In this document: positions 1-7,590 of the stretch, one piece after another | Layout of the letters: every line of letters begins with the position of its first letter | Numbering within the stretch: position 1 is the stretch's first letter | NCBI GenBank assembly: GCA_002316295.1 | Contig: DCDF01000150.1 | Location: 4,866-26,262 of the forward strand | Direction: 5' to 3' | Source of the DNA: Syntrophaceae bacterium UBA1062 | GTDB taxonomy: Bacteria; Desulfobacterota; Desulfomonilia; UBA1062 | Length of the DNA stretch: 21,397 nt | The notes under the pieces: model-generated | Database searches by the model: none | Told to the model about the DNA's origin: nothing | Seen by the model: the letters and a program-made list of their open reading frames with translations, nothing else | Made by a program: the position numbers and the translations under genes

Positions 1-136
1 GGCGGGCGAGCCGCTCGACATCCTGGTGAACAACAAACTCGTCGCACGGGGGGAAGTTGTAGTGGTCGGTGAGAAGTTCGGGATACGGCTCACCGACATC
101 GTCAGCCCCATGGAGCGGGTGAAGAGGCTGCGATGA
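1..136 (+). CDS. fliN: Flagellar motor switch protein FliN, C-terminal fragment
   Basis: Only the last 44 residues are in the window; the frame is open from base 2 and ends at the TGA at 134-136. FliN forms the lower part of the flagellar C-ring with FliM and FliG and belongs to the SpoA (surface presentation of antigens) fold. The visible segment reads as the end of a SpoA domain: a GEPLDILVNNKLVARGEVVV-type strand-turn-strand, then VGEKFGIRLTDIVSP and a basic tail. The IRLTDIV element close to the C-terminus is characteristic of FliN/FliY. Its stop overlaps the fliO start by ATGA, and fliO-P-Q-R follow, which confirms the identity. The 5' end is cut by the window edge. Confidence 0.9.
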   Translation, partial: AGEPLDILVNNKLVARGEVVVVGEKFGIRLTDIVSPMERVKRLR

Positions 137-504
137 GCACGTTCATAGCGAAAAACGCACTGCTGACGCTGGCGGTTCTGCTCGCTGCGGCCGATCCGTG
201 CCTTGCGGCGGACGGCGGCCCGGTGGGGTTGAGCGTCAGGACCTTCGCAGTGCTGATCGGGGCTATTGCAGGCCTGTTCGCACTGGCGTGGGCGGCGAAG
301 AAGTACGGGCCCTATGCAAGAGTGAGGAGGTCCATCGGTCTGGATATCATAGGCCAGGTGCCGGTCGGCGCCAGGGCAAACCTCGCCCTGGTACGTGTGG
401 GCAGGTCCGTGCTGCTCATCGGTGTCACCCAGAACACCGTCACCCTGATCAAGGACCTCGAGCAGGGCGATTTCGAAAAAACCATCCAGGAAGCGGGAGC
501 TTAG
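133..504 (+). CDS. fliO: Flagellar biosynthesis protein FliO
   Basis: FliO is a small membrane protein that helps assemble the FliP ring of the flagellar type III export gate. This 123-residue protein has a hydrophobic N-terminal segment with an Ala-rich end that looks like a cleavable signal (about residues 1-26). A transmembrane helix follows at about 37-55, then a positive AAKKYGPYARVRRS stretch and a small cytoplasmic beta domain containing LVRVGRSVLLIGVT. The short length, single helix and RVGRSVLLIGVT-like strand match the FliO family, which is poorly conserved in sequence. The ATG at 133 overlaps the fliN stop (ATGA), so the two are translationally coupled. The fliP start lies 13 bases after the fliO stop. 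Identity rests equally on sequence and position. Confidence 0.88.
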   Translation: MSTFIAKNALLTLAVLLAAADPCLAADGGPVGLSVRTFAVLIGAIAGLFALAWAAKKYGPYARVRRSIGLDIIGQVPVGARANLALVRVGRSVLLIGVTQNTVTLIKDLEQGDFEKTIQEAGA

Positions 505-517
505 AAAGAGGCCAGTC

Positions 518-1276
518 ATGAAGAAAATCGTGTGGATCGCCGCAGGCGCCGCCATGATCGTCATGCTCGTCACCGATCTGCTCTTTGCGCAGGGAGTGAC
601 CATCCCGAACGTCAGCCTGGGGATTCAGGAGGCGGGCGATCCCGACGATGTCGTAGGGGTCCTTCAAGTGGTCTTTATCCTGACCATCCTCGCCCTGGCT
701 CCCTCGATCATCATCATGGTGACATCATTCACCCGGACAATTGTGGTCCTGGGGTTTCTCCGCCAGGCGCTGGGCACCCAGCAGATGCCTCCTATGCAGG
801 TCCTTACAGCGCTCGCCATTTTTTTGACGTTCTTCATTATGGCTCCGACCATGCAGCAGATCAACGAGCAGGCCCTGCAGCCGTATCAGAAAGGTTATAT
901 ATCGTTCTCCCAGGCTCTGGAGAACGCCGAGACGCCCTTGAGAGACTTCATGTTCAGGCAGACCAGAGAGAACGATCTCTCCCTGTTCATGAGCATCGTA
1001 AAGCAGGAAAAGCCCTCCAACAAGGACGAGGTGCCTACCAGGGCCCTGATCCCCGCGTTCATGATATCCGAGCTCAAGACCGCGTTCCAGATCGGGTTCA
1101 TCCTGTTCATCCCGTTTCTCATCATCGATATGGTGGTCGCATCCATCCTCCTGTCCATGGGCATGATGATGCTGCCCCCCATCATGATTTCGCTGCCGTT
1201 CAAGATCATGCTCTTCGTGATGGTTGACGGGTGGAACCTGCTGGTGGGATCCATCGTGAGGGGGTTTATCACATGA
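518..1276 (+). CDS. fliP: Flagellar type III export gate protein FliP
   Basis: FliP is the main pore subunit of the flagellar export gate (FliP5-FliQ4-FliR1) in the inner membrane. The 252 residues are full length for the family. A cleavable signal peptide lies at about residues 1-24, ending near LLFAQG. The conserved membrane core follows: IIIMVTSFTRTIVVLGFLRQALGTQ at about residues 64-88, a second helix around LTALAIFLTFFIMAP, a periplasmic region, and the conserved ALIPAFMISELKTAFQIGF and MMLPPIMISLPFKIMLFVMVDGW segments near the C-terminus. The ATG at 518 is preceded by an AGAGG ribosome-binding site. The stop overlaps the fliQ start by ATGA. No residue of the signature motifs appears to be missing. 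Confidence 0.97.
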   Translation: MKKIVWIAAGAAMIVMLVTDLLFAQGVTIPNVSLGIQEAGDPDDVVGVLQVVFILTILALAPSIIIMVTSFTRTIVVLGFLRQALGTQQMPPMQVLTALAIFLTFFIMAPTMQQINEQALQPYQKGYISFSQALENAETPLRDFMFRQTRENDLSLFMSIVKQEKPSNKDEVPTRALIPAFMISELKTAFQIGFILFIPFLIIDMVVASILLSMGMMMLPPIMISLPFKIMLFVMVDGWNLLVGSIVRGFIT

Positions 1277-1542
1277 CGCCCGAAACGATCAGCTCGATCA
1301 TGGCGGAGGCCATCAAGGTTACCCTGCTCGTGGGATCGCCCATGCTGCTGGTCGGTCTGTGCGTGGGGCTGAGTGTCAGCGTGTTCTCGGCGGTCACACA
1401 GATTCAGGAGATGACGCTCACCTTCGTGCCCAAGATCGTGGCAGTGTTTCTTGCGCTGCTCTTTTCTCTGCCCTGGATCATCGAGAAGCTCACCACGTTT
1501 ACCATCAATCTCTTCAGCAACATCCCGCTGATGATCCGATGA
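1273..1542 (+). CDS. fliQ: Flagellar type III export gate protein FliQ
   Basis: FliQ is the small two-helix subunit of the flagellar export gate and packs around the FliP/FliR core. The 89-residue product starts MTPETISSIMAEAIKV and contains two hydrophobic hairpin helices. Between them lies the family signature VSVFSAVTQIQEMTLTFVPK, and LFSNIPLMIR forms the end; both are near-universal in FliQ. An upstream in-frame ATG at 1231 would extend it by 14 residues inside fliP. I chose 1273 because it gives the conserved FliQ N-terminus and the same ATGA coupling seen at the neighbouring junctions. The stop overlaps the fliR start in the same way. Confidence 0.97.
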   Translation: MTPETISSIMAEAIKVTLLVGSPMLLVGLCVGLSVSVFSAVTQIQEMTLTFVPKIVAVFLALLFSLPWIIEKLTTFTINLFSNIPLMIR

Positions 1543-2321
1543 ACGAGCTGCTGAGCCTCGCATGGCAGGACATTCTCTCTTTTATCTTCGTCTTCGCGCG
1601 GGTGGGGATCATCTTCGCGCTGGTTCCCTTTTTCAGCGCCGAGATCGTTCCCAGGCGGATTGCCGCCATCATCGCATTCTTCCTTAGCCTGGTGATCATT
1701 CCGGTGGTCCCTGCTCCGGGCATCGCCGCCGACGGGCTGGATGTCATCACACTGACAGTGCTGCTCGTCCATGAGCTCCTCATCGGCCTGTGCCTGGGTC
1801 TGGCGGTCAACGTCATCTTCGCGGGCGTCCAGATTGCGGGCGAGCTCATCGGGTTCCAGATGGGGTTCGGCATTGTGAACATCGTGGACCCCATGACCGG
1901 CGTGGATGCGCCTATCACCTCAAATGTGCTCTACATCGTCGCCTTTCTCCTCTTTTTTTCCTTCGGCGGCCATCACCTGCTCATCCGGGCCCTGGTCGAA
2001 AGCTTTTACGTCGTCCCGGTGGAGGCCGGATTCCCCGGGCAGAATTATGTTCTGACCGTATTGTCCTATGCCGCCCGGATGTTCCTGATCGGAATCAAGG
2101 TGGCGGCACCGGTCATCGGTGTGCTGCTGCTGCTCAATATCTCATTCGCACTGACGGCACGGGCCATACCCCAGATGAATGTCTTCCTCATGTCGTTCCC
2201 CGTCACCATAGCCCTGGGCCTTACCTTCCTGATCGTGGTCATAAAGATGATGCCGTCTTTCATGAACAGCGCCCTCGCGGATGCGTGGGTCTTCATGAAA
2301 TCCACCATGCCGCTTTTCTAG
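1539..2321 (+). CDS. fliR: Flagellar type III export gate protein FliR
   Basis: FliR is the single-copy gate subunit that completes the FliP-FliQ-FliR helical assembly. The 260 residues are a normal length. The protein has about six hydrophobic segments and recognisable FliR blocks: FARVGIIFALVPFFSAEIVP near the N-terminus, ELLIGLCLGLAVNVIFAGVQIAGELIGFQMGFG in the middle, and LLLLNISFALTARAIPQMNVF toward the end. The start at 1539 overlaps the fliQ stop (ATGA) and gives MNELLSLAWQ; a longer reading frame from 1359 would run through fliQ and is not credible. In many flagellar loci flhB and flhA come next. Here an unrelated lipoprotein gene with its own promoter follows after 134 bases, so this flagellar operon probably ends at fliR. 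Confidence 0.96.
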   Translation: MNELLSLAWQDILSFIFVFARVGIIFALVPFFSAEIVPRRIAAIIAFFLSLVIIPVVPAPGIAADGLDVITLTVLLVHELLIGLCLGLAVNVIFAGVQIAGELIGFQMGFGIVNIVDPMTGVDAPITSNVLYIVAFLLFFSFGGHHLLIRALVESFYVVPVEAGFPGQNYVLTVLSYAARMFLIGIKVAAPVIGVLLLLNISFALTARAIPQMNVFLMSFPVTIALGLTFLIVVIKMMPSFMNSALADAWVFMKSTMPLF

Positions 2322-2376
2322 AAATGGCGCCCAGCGGCCGTCGCTTTTTCTTTCAGCCGCAGATAGGAGGCCCGAA

Positions 2377-2400
2377 GATCGAGAGGGACGTGTCTCGATC
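2377..2400 (+). terminator. Perfect 8-bp hairpin after the flagellar genes, no T-tract
   Basis: GATCGAGA (2377-2384) pairs perfectly with TCTCGATC (2393-2400) around an 8-base loop. It lies 55 bases after fliR and before the lipoprotein promoter, so it could end or stabilise the flagellar message. There is no run of T after either arm, so it is not a standard intrinsic terminator. It could instead be a protein-binding palindrome. Confidence 0.35.
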
Positions 2401-2421
2401 ATGGCGAGCCAGCCGCAGGGG

Positions 2422-2449
2422 TTGAAAATATGTGCGAGCGGGCTATAAA
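2422..2449 (+). promoter_or_regulatory. Sigma-70-type promoter for the lipoprotein gene
   Basis: TTGAAA at 2422-2427 (5 of 6 to TTGACA), a 16-base spacer, and TATAAA at 2444-2449 (5 of 6 to TATAAT). The ATG at 2456 lies only six bases after the -10 box, so transcription would begin at or next to the A of the start codon. The message would then be leaderless. This agrees with the absence of a Shine-Dalgarno site before 2456. Confidence 0.6.
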
Positions 2450-2455
2450 AATCCC

Positions 2456-3235
2456 ATGAAACCGAAGCCCCGGTTTCTTCTCCTGGCAGCCGTACTCATC
2501 GCCGGCGCTTTCCTGTGCTCATGCGCCTCCCGCAGGCCCGTCCCGCTCCCTGAGCAGATCAGGGATGCTCGAGGCCTCACGGTCGGGGTTGCTTTCGACA
2601 GGATCTGCCCGCCCGAGATGCGCATTGAGGGTCTGCCGACCGGAGGCGCGGGGCCGTATGGCACAGTCCCGGGCATCCTTGGACGGCGTGACCGTGACCG
2701 CAGGTACGGGGGCGCCGGGCACCCGATTCCGCTCTCGGACAAAAGAAAGCTGGAGTGGTATCTCCGGGAAGGGGATGCGGACGTTTTTTGGGAAATTCAG
2801 GACCGCCTGGTCAAAGAGCTCTCGGCCGGGGGCTGGAACGCCGTTGCCCTGAAAGGCTGGGTGAAAAAGGACGGCCTCCCCCGGTTCGAAGGCCATGGAA
2901 GCGGATATGCGGAAAGAGACTACCGCGGAGTCGTTCCCGGGGAGGGTCTCGACGCGCTGATTGTGATCGACTGCAGGTGGTATGGGATGCACTGCCACTA
3001 CATTGACTACTATCACCAGGGCTTCACCGATGCGGCAGCCAGGCTCCAGGGGCAGATGATCGATCTCCGCACCAACCGGCTCCTGTGGCGCAGCCCCGAA
3101 GTCGGGGTAAGAAACTCTGTACCCTGCAAATGCAATGAGCCCGGTGATTACCCCTGCATCAAGGCCTCGCTGCATCAAGCCGCCCTCGAAGCGTCATCCG
3201 GCCTTCTGGAGGATCTCCTGGGCGGGAGGCTGTAA
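2456..3235 (+). CDS. Unrecognised lipoprotein, 259 aa
   Basis: I do not recognise the family. From the ATG at 2456 the protein begins MKPKPRFLLL and has a hydrophobic stretch ending AGAFLCSC, a lipoprotein-type signal with Cys23 (or less likely Cys21) as the lipidated residue. An upstream in-frame GTG at 2432 adds eight residues. I prefer 2456 because the signal peptide is then compact and a promoter abuts it. The mature part is basic and Gly-rich early (about 60-85), then mixed alpha/beta. Near residue 175 is an aromatic/His cluster, WYGMHCHYIDYYHQ, and near 222-236 a Cys cluster, PCKCNEPGDYPC, which could form disulfides or bind metal. It is expected to be membrane-anchored outside the cytoplasm. 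It sits alone between fliR and the mutS operon. Confidence 0.75.
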   Translation: MKPKPRFLLLAAVLIAGAFLCSCASRRPVPLPEQIRDARGLTVGVAFDRICPPEMRIEGLPTGGAGPYGTVPGILGRRDRDRRYGGAGHPIPLSDKRKLEWYLREGDADVFWEIQDRLVKELSAGGWNAVALKGWVKKDGLPRFEGHGSGYAERDYRGVVPGEGLDALIVIDCRWYGMHCHYIDYYHQGFTDAAARLQGQMIDLRTNRLLWRSPEVGVRNSVPCKCNEPGDYPCIKASLHQAALEASSGLLEDLLGGRL

Positions 3236-3293
3236 CAGTCTGAGCCCCCGGCCCCTTCATCAGGCCCCTGCTTTTGCCTCCGGCGTTCTTCGC

Positions 3294-3320
3294 TTGATTT
3301 TCACCCCTGCGTCGTATTAT
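3294..3320 (+). promoter_or_regulatory. Candidate promoter of the mutS operon
   Basis: TTGATT at 3294-3299 and TATTAT at 3315-3320 (5 of 6 to TATAAT), with a short 15-base spacer. The ATG at 3333 lies 12 bases after the -10 box, so the leader would be only about six bases. The AGGA at 3327-3330 is just two bases from the ATG, too close to work as a Shine-Dalgarno site. Confidence 0.4.
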
Positions 3321-3332
3321 GTCCTTAGGATC

Positions 3333-3689
3333 ATGGAAGAGATAATCTTACGCAACGGGGTGAAGCTCGTCGTAGAAGACAAGACCGCCGTTCTCACGGC
3401 GGATCTGTACATGATCCATCTCACGTTCACCACAATTGTGGAGCTCGATGATGCGGATGCCGAGCTGAAGGGATTTGTCGGGGGAAACCGGGCGACGCTC
3501 ACCAGGGAGCTGAAGAGGCCCGCAGTCCACGAGCGTGAAAAAGATGCGGTGAGGGACGCCATGAAGGAGTCCTTCCTCGCCACCAATCTTCCGTACATGG
3601 AGCGGCCGAAGTTCGTCGGCAGGTTCAAGGCCAAGCTGCTCAAGGACTTCCGGGAAGAAGAGGAGAAGAAGAAGAGATCTCATGGGTAA
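3333..3689 (+). CDS. Unrecognised 118-aa protein overlapping mutS
   Basis: No family recognised. The protein begins MEEIILRNGVKLVVEDKTAV and looks like beta strands followed by helices. A segment near 30-37 is rich in Thr/Ile (HLTFTTIVEL), and the C-terminal third is charged (FVGRFKAKLLKDFREEEEKKKRSHG region). There are no membrane segments and no Cys, so it is likely a soluble cytoplasmic protein. The frame is open back to 3135, but the ATG at 3333 follows a -10-like box and avoids overlapping the lipoprotein gene. Its last eight bases overlap the start of mutS, so the two genes are translationally coupled and very probably one transcript. A role beside MutS is possible but rests only on that overlap. 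Confidence 0.75.
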   Translation: MEEIILRNGVKLVVEDKTAVLTADLYMIHLTFTTIVELDDADAELKGFVGGNRATLTRELKRPAVHEREKDAVRDAMKESFLATNLPYMERPKFVGRFKAKLLKDFREEEEKKKRSHG

Positions 3690-6261
3690 TCTCACCCCCA
3701 TGATGCAGCAGTACCTGGATATCAAGAAGCTTCACCAGGACGCCATACTGTTTTACCGCATGGGCGATTTTTACGAGATGTTCTGCGACGATGCGCTCGA
3801 GGCGTCCAAAGTCCTGGGCATAGCGCTCACAACGAGGGATAAGGGCAGGGAAAACCCCGTTCCCATGTGCGGCGTCCCCTACCACAGCGCCGACTCCTAT
3901 ATATCCCGCCTCATCAGACAGGGATACAAGGTCGCGGTCTGCGAGCAGAGCGAGCCGGCGAACGCCTCCAAAGGGCTCGTGCGCCGGGAGGTGGTGCAGG
4001 TCATCACTCCGGGGCTGATCCTTCAGGACGATCACCTCGTGAGCGACAGGGCGAACTATCTCATGGCGGTGTGCCGTGACGCACGCAAGAACAGTTTCGG
4101 CATTGCGTTCATCGACATCTCCACAGGCGATTTCCGGGTGACCGGGATGGACTCGGAGAAGGATCTTCTCAACGAGATCCACCGGGTGTCCCCCAGCGAG
4201 ATCATAGCCTCAGACCCCGATATCGTGCCGGACGGGTTCTACCTGACCGGCAGGCAGACGGCGATGACGCCGGAGAAGGCCCGGGACCTTCTCTGCGCCC
4301 ACTTCAAGGTGCTGGGGGTCGAGGGACTGGGCCTGAAAGACCACGAGACCGCGCTCATCGCGTCTGCAATGGTGCTCGACTATGTCAGGGAAACCCAGAA
4401 GGGAGTGCTCGCCCACATCACCTCCTTGAAGTTCTACAACCCGGGGAGATACATGATTCTCGGGGCGACCACCCGGCGCAACCTCGAGCTCTTCGACTCT
4501 CTTTCCCAGGACAGGTCCAATACGCTCTTCGGCGTCATGAACCGGACCCGGACATCCATGGGCGCGCGGATGCTCGGCGACTGGATATCCTTTCCCCTCA
4601 TGAGCCCCAGCGAGATCGAGGACAGGCTCGACGCGGTGGAAGAGCTCACAAAGAATCCCGGCGCGGTGCAGGAGATCAGAGATCTTCTGGGCGGGGTTCC
4701 CGACATGGAGCGGGTCCTGGGAAGAATCTCCACCGGCGGCGCATCCCCGCGGGATGTCCGCTCGCTGGCAGGGGGGCTGGAGCAGGTGCCGGCCGTGAAG
4801 GGCGTCCTCGAGCATGCGCGATCCAGGCTGCTCGCGGACGTTTCCCGAAAGATGAATCCCCTGCACGAGGTGACGGAGCGCATCAATGCCACGGTGGTGC
4901 CGGACCCGCCGAACAGGCTCGGCGACGGCGGCGTGATCGCATCCGGGGTGGATTCGGAGCTCGACGAGCTTCGACTGATCCGCCGTGACTCGCGCCAGTG
5001 GATGGCGGACCTGGAGGCGAAGCTTCGCGAACAGACCGGGATCAATTCCCTGAAAGTCGGCTACAACAAGGTGTTCGGCTACTATATCGAGGTATCCAAG
5101 GCGCACGCGCACAAAGCCCCGGAGCACTTCATGCGCAGGCAGACCCTCATAAACGCCGAGCGGTTCATCACGCCCGAGCTCAAGGAGTACGAGGCGAAGA
5201 TCCTGGGCGCCCAGGACGCCATCTCCCGGATCGAGGCGCGGATTTTTTCGGAGCTTCTGGATTATCTCGTCGAATGGACGGCGGAGCTCAAGAAGACAAT
5301 TGCCGCCGTCGCCTGCATCGATACCCTGAGCTCGCTCGCCTGGCTCGCCCTTGACCGCGGGTACCGCAGACCCGTCGTGTCCCCCGGCAGGTCCGTGCAG
5401 ATCCGATCGGGAAGACATCCCGTGGTGGAGCAGGTGCTGAAATCAGGCGAATTCGTTCCCAACGACTGTTCTTTTGACGGCGAAAAGGACACCATCCACG
5501 TCATCACCGGGCCCAACATGGCGGGGAAGTCCACGTATATGCGCCAGATCGCGCTGATGGCCATCATGGCCCAGATGGGGTCGTTCGTGCCGGCGGACCG
5601 GGCCGAGATAGGAGTCGTGGACAGGATCTTCACCCGGGTGGGCGCGCTGGACAACCTCTCGGCAGGACAGAGCACATTTCTGGTCGAGATGAGCGAGACA
5701 GCCGAGATTCTCCATAACGCAACGGAAAACAGCCTCGTCATCCTGGACGAAATCGGCAGGGGCACGTCCACTTACGACGGCATGTCGCTTGCCTGGGCCG
5801 TGGCCGAGTATCTCGACCGGCGCCGGGTGAGGACCTTCTTCGCGACTCACTATCACGAGCTGGCCGATCTCGCCAGAAGGCACCAGGGGATCAAGAACCT
5901 GCACATGGCGGTCGAGGAGAGCGGCCACGATGTGGTGTTTCTGCGCCAGGTGAGGCGGGGGGCCATCGGCAGGAGCTACGGCATCTATGTGGCCAGGCTT
6001 GCAGGAGTCCCCGAAGAGGTGGTGGAAAACGCCCGCATCATCCTGGGCGCCATCGGCAGGAAGGCCAAGACGGTTCCCGCTGCAAGGCAGGATGCCCCTG
6101 TTCAGGAGAGCCTTTTTCATACCGAGCGGCCGGAGCCCGCAGACGAGGATCACCGTGAATTGGTCCGGCTGATCGCAGGGATCGATCTCGAGAGGACGAC
6201 TCCTCTGGAGGCCCTGAATCTCCTTCATAATTTAAAGGAAAAGATTCGCAACCCCGGCTAA
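3682..6261 (+). CDS. mutS: DNA mismatch repair protein MutS
   Basis: MutS recognises base mismatches and small loops and starts methyl-independent or MutL-dependent repair. At 859 residues it is full length for MutS1. The mismatch-reading motif GDFYEMF is at residues 28-34 (Phe30 and Glu32 equal the E. coli Phe-x-Glu). The connector, lever and clamp domains follow. The clamp-adjacent NKVFGYYIEVSKAH block is near residue 460. The ABC-type ATPase has Walker A GPNMAGKST at 610-618 (Lys616), then SAGQSTFLVEMSE and Walker B LVILDEIGRGTSTYDG with Asp689/Glu690. The helix-turn-helix region carries SYGIYVARLAGVP. The end, TTPLEALNLLHNLKEKI, is the usual C-terminal tetramerisation-type tail. The start at 3682 overlaps the previous gene by 8 bases. 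No mutL is present in the window. Confidence 0.98.
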   Translation: MGNLTPMMQQYLDIKKLHQDAILFYRMGDFYEMFCDDALEASKVLGIALTTRDKGRENPVPMCGVPYHSADSYISRLIRQGYKVAVCEQSEPANASKGLVRREVVQVITPGLILQDDHLVSDRANYLMAVCRDARKNSFGIAFIDISTGDFRVTGMDSEKDLLNEIHRVSPSEIIASDPDIVPDGFYLTGRQTAMTPEKARDLLCAHFKVLGVEGLGLKDHETALIASAMVLDYVRETQKGVLAHITSLKFYNPGRYMILGATTRRNLELFDSLSQDRSNTLFGVMNRTRTSMGARMLGDWISFPLMSPSEIEDRLDAVEELTKNPGAVQEIRDLLGGVPDMERVLGRISTGGASPRDVRSLAGGLEQVPAVKGVLEHARSRLLADVSRKMNPLHEVTERINATVVPDPPNRLGDGGVIASGVDSELDELRLIRRDSRQWMADLEAKLREQTGINSLKVGYNKVFGYYIEVSKAHAHKAPEHFMRRQTLINAERFITPELKEYEAKILGAQDAISRIEARIFSELLDYLVEWTAELKKTIAAVACIDTLSSLAWLALDRGYRRPVVSPGRSVQIRSGRHPVVEQVLKSGEFVPNDCSFDGEKDTIHVITGPNMAGKSTYMRQIALMAIMAQMGSFVPADRAEIGVVDRIFTRVGALDNLSAGQSTFLVEMSETAEILHNATENSLVILDEIGRGTSTYDGMSLAWAVAEYLDRRRVRTFFATHYHELADLARRHQGIKNLHMAVEESGHDVVFLRQVRRGAIGRSYGIYVARLAGVPEEVVENARIILGAIGRKAKTVPAARQDAPVQESLFHTERPEPADEDHRELVRLIAGIDLERTTPLEALNLLHNLKEKIRNPG

Positions 6262-6308
6262 AGATTCACTCCGCTTTTTCCGAATACTTCTATCGAGGAG
6301 AGGCCTAT

Positions 6309-7547
6309 ATGAATAACATTGCGGAGACAAGAGCCTTAGCACGGAAATGTGGGATGCCCTACATCGACATCGAAAAAGAGGTACCCGACAAAAAGTGTGT
6401 CGATCTGCTCAAGGAGGTGTTCGCCAGGAACTACAACAGCCTCCCGATACGGTTCCTCAACGGCGGGGTTCTGGTGGCGATCGGCGATCCGGACCAGAAG
6501 GAAGTTGTCGAGACACTCACCTTCCACATCGGCAAAAAGGTCTACCCCGCTCTGGGCGACAAGACGGCCATCCGCAAGGCCATCGACACGTATTATTCCC
6601 CTCCGTCTTCCGAGCCGGCGAAAAAGAACGAATCTCCTCCCGCCGAGACGGAAGAGGAGGTCGAGCGTGAGCACCGCATCATCTCGGTCATCTCCAACAA
6701 GGGAGGCGTGGGAAAGACTCACGTCTCCACCAACCTGGCGACAGTGGCCGCCCAGGGAGGCAAAAAGGTCCTCCTGATCGACGCCGATCTGGGAAACGCC
6801 GATATATCCAATAAACTGGCACTTTTCCCTGAGTACACTCTGTACGATTTTCTCCTGGGCGATGTGCCCCTGGAAGACATGATCCAGAAGACGGCGTACG
6901 GGTTCGACCTCGTGGGCGGAAGCTCGGGGGAGTTCAAGCTCGCGAACATCAATTATGTCCAGCGCACCAAATTCATCCGGTCGTTCCGGAAGATCAGCGA
7001 AAACTACGACATAACGATCTTCGATCTGAGCGCTGGCATCGGCACGGCGGTCATGGATTTCGCCCTGGCGTCCGATGAAATTCTCATCGTCACGACGCCC
7101 CAGGACATCATCGCCGGATACGCCTGTATAAAGGCATCGTTCCAGCGGTTCAAGGACATCGAGGAATCTCTGCTGAAAAAAGTGGAATTCTATGAGCCCA
7201 GAAAAGTATACAAGCCCTGGGTGATCATGAACCAGATCACGAGCCTGAAGCAGGGGCTGTTTCTCTTCAACCGGATCTGCCAGACCGCGGACGAGCGCAT
7301 CAACAACATGGAGGCCATGTTCTCCATAAAACCCGAGTACCTGGGGGGCATCCTCTACGACCGGGACAACTTCAAGAAGGCTGAGACCGAGAGAAAACCC
7401 ATCACGGTCGTGGCCCCCAGAAGCAACCCGTCCCAGTGCATGGAATACCTGGGGAAGAATCTCATGGAGCGCCCCGATCTGCGGAGCTACAGCCAGCAGA
7501 TCAAAACTGGTCTCGGCCGTTTCGCCATGATCTTCGGGCTCGAGTGA
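6309..7547 (+). CDS. Type II secretion/pilus ATPase N-domain fused to FlhG/MinD-type ATPase
   Basis: A 412-residue two-part protein. Residues about 11-96 match the type II secretion GspE/PilB/MshE N-terminal domain (PF05157-like): GMPYIDIEKEVPDKKCVDLL, then LPIRFLNGGVLVAIGDP, then a TFHIGKKVYP strand and KTAIRKAIDTYY. A Pro/Glu-rich linker covers 97-122. The rest is a MinD/ParA-class ATPase: deviant Walker A NKGGVGKTHVSTNLA (Lys131 signature, Lys136), switch I DADLGNAD at 158-165, and switch II DLSAGIG at 239-245. DLSAGIG resembles FlhG/FleN more than MinD. The end, GLGRFAMIFGLE, could be a MinD-like amphipathic membrane-binding tail. A GAGGAGAGG ribosome site precedes the ATG. The gene follows mutS by 47 bases, with no flhF nearby. 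Likely a polarity or placement factor for a surface machine; the partner is unknown. Confidence 0.85.
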   Translation: MNNIAETRALARKCGMPYIDIEKEVPDKKCVDLLKEVFARNYNSLPIRFLNGGVLVAIGDPDQKEVVETLTFHIGKKVYPALGDKTAIRKAIDTYYSPPSSEPAKKNESPPAETEEEVEREHRIISVISNKGGVGKTHVSTNLATVAAQGGKKVLLIDADLGNADISNKLALFPEYTLYDFLLGDVPLEDMIQKTAYGFDLVGGSSGEFKLANINYVQRTKFIRSFRKISENYDITIFDLSAGIGTAVMDFALASDEILIVTTPQDIIAGYACIKASFQRFKDIEESLLKKVEFYEPRKVYKPWVIMNQITSLKQGLFLFNRICQTADERINNMEAMFSIKPEYLGGILYDRDNFKKAETERKPITVVAPRSNPSQCMEYLGKNLMERPDLRSYSQQIKTGLGRFAMIFGLE

Positions 7548-7590
7548 GACGCGTCGTAAAGAACGGAAAAAAGCAGCCGATAACAACGCT

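Noticed and set aside
1359..1538. 60-codon upstream extension of fliR
   Set aside because: It lies inside fliQ in another frame; the conserved FliR N-terminus and ATGA overlap place the start at 1539.
2354..2420. Repeated CAGCCGCAG in the fliR-lipoprotein gap
   Set aside because: Nine bases shared twice in a GC-rich stretch is easily chance, with no further extension.
2401..2448. Short open frame of 15 codons starting at ATG 2401
   Set aside because: No ribosome site, and it overlaps the promoter of the lipoprotein gene; no support as a leader peptide.
4210..5418. 402-codon minus-strand frame opposite mutS
   Set aside because: Antisense shadow of mutS; no recognisable domain, skewed composition (His, Arg, Gly), no ribosome site.
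6309..7547. Reading the MinD-type ATPase simply as flhG or minD
   Set aside because: The ATPase half is FlhG-like, but the extra N-terminal domain and the lack of flhF or minC/minE neighbours make a plain gene name misleading.
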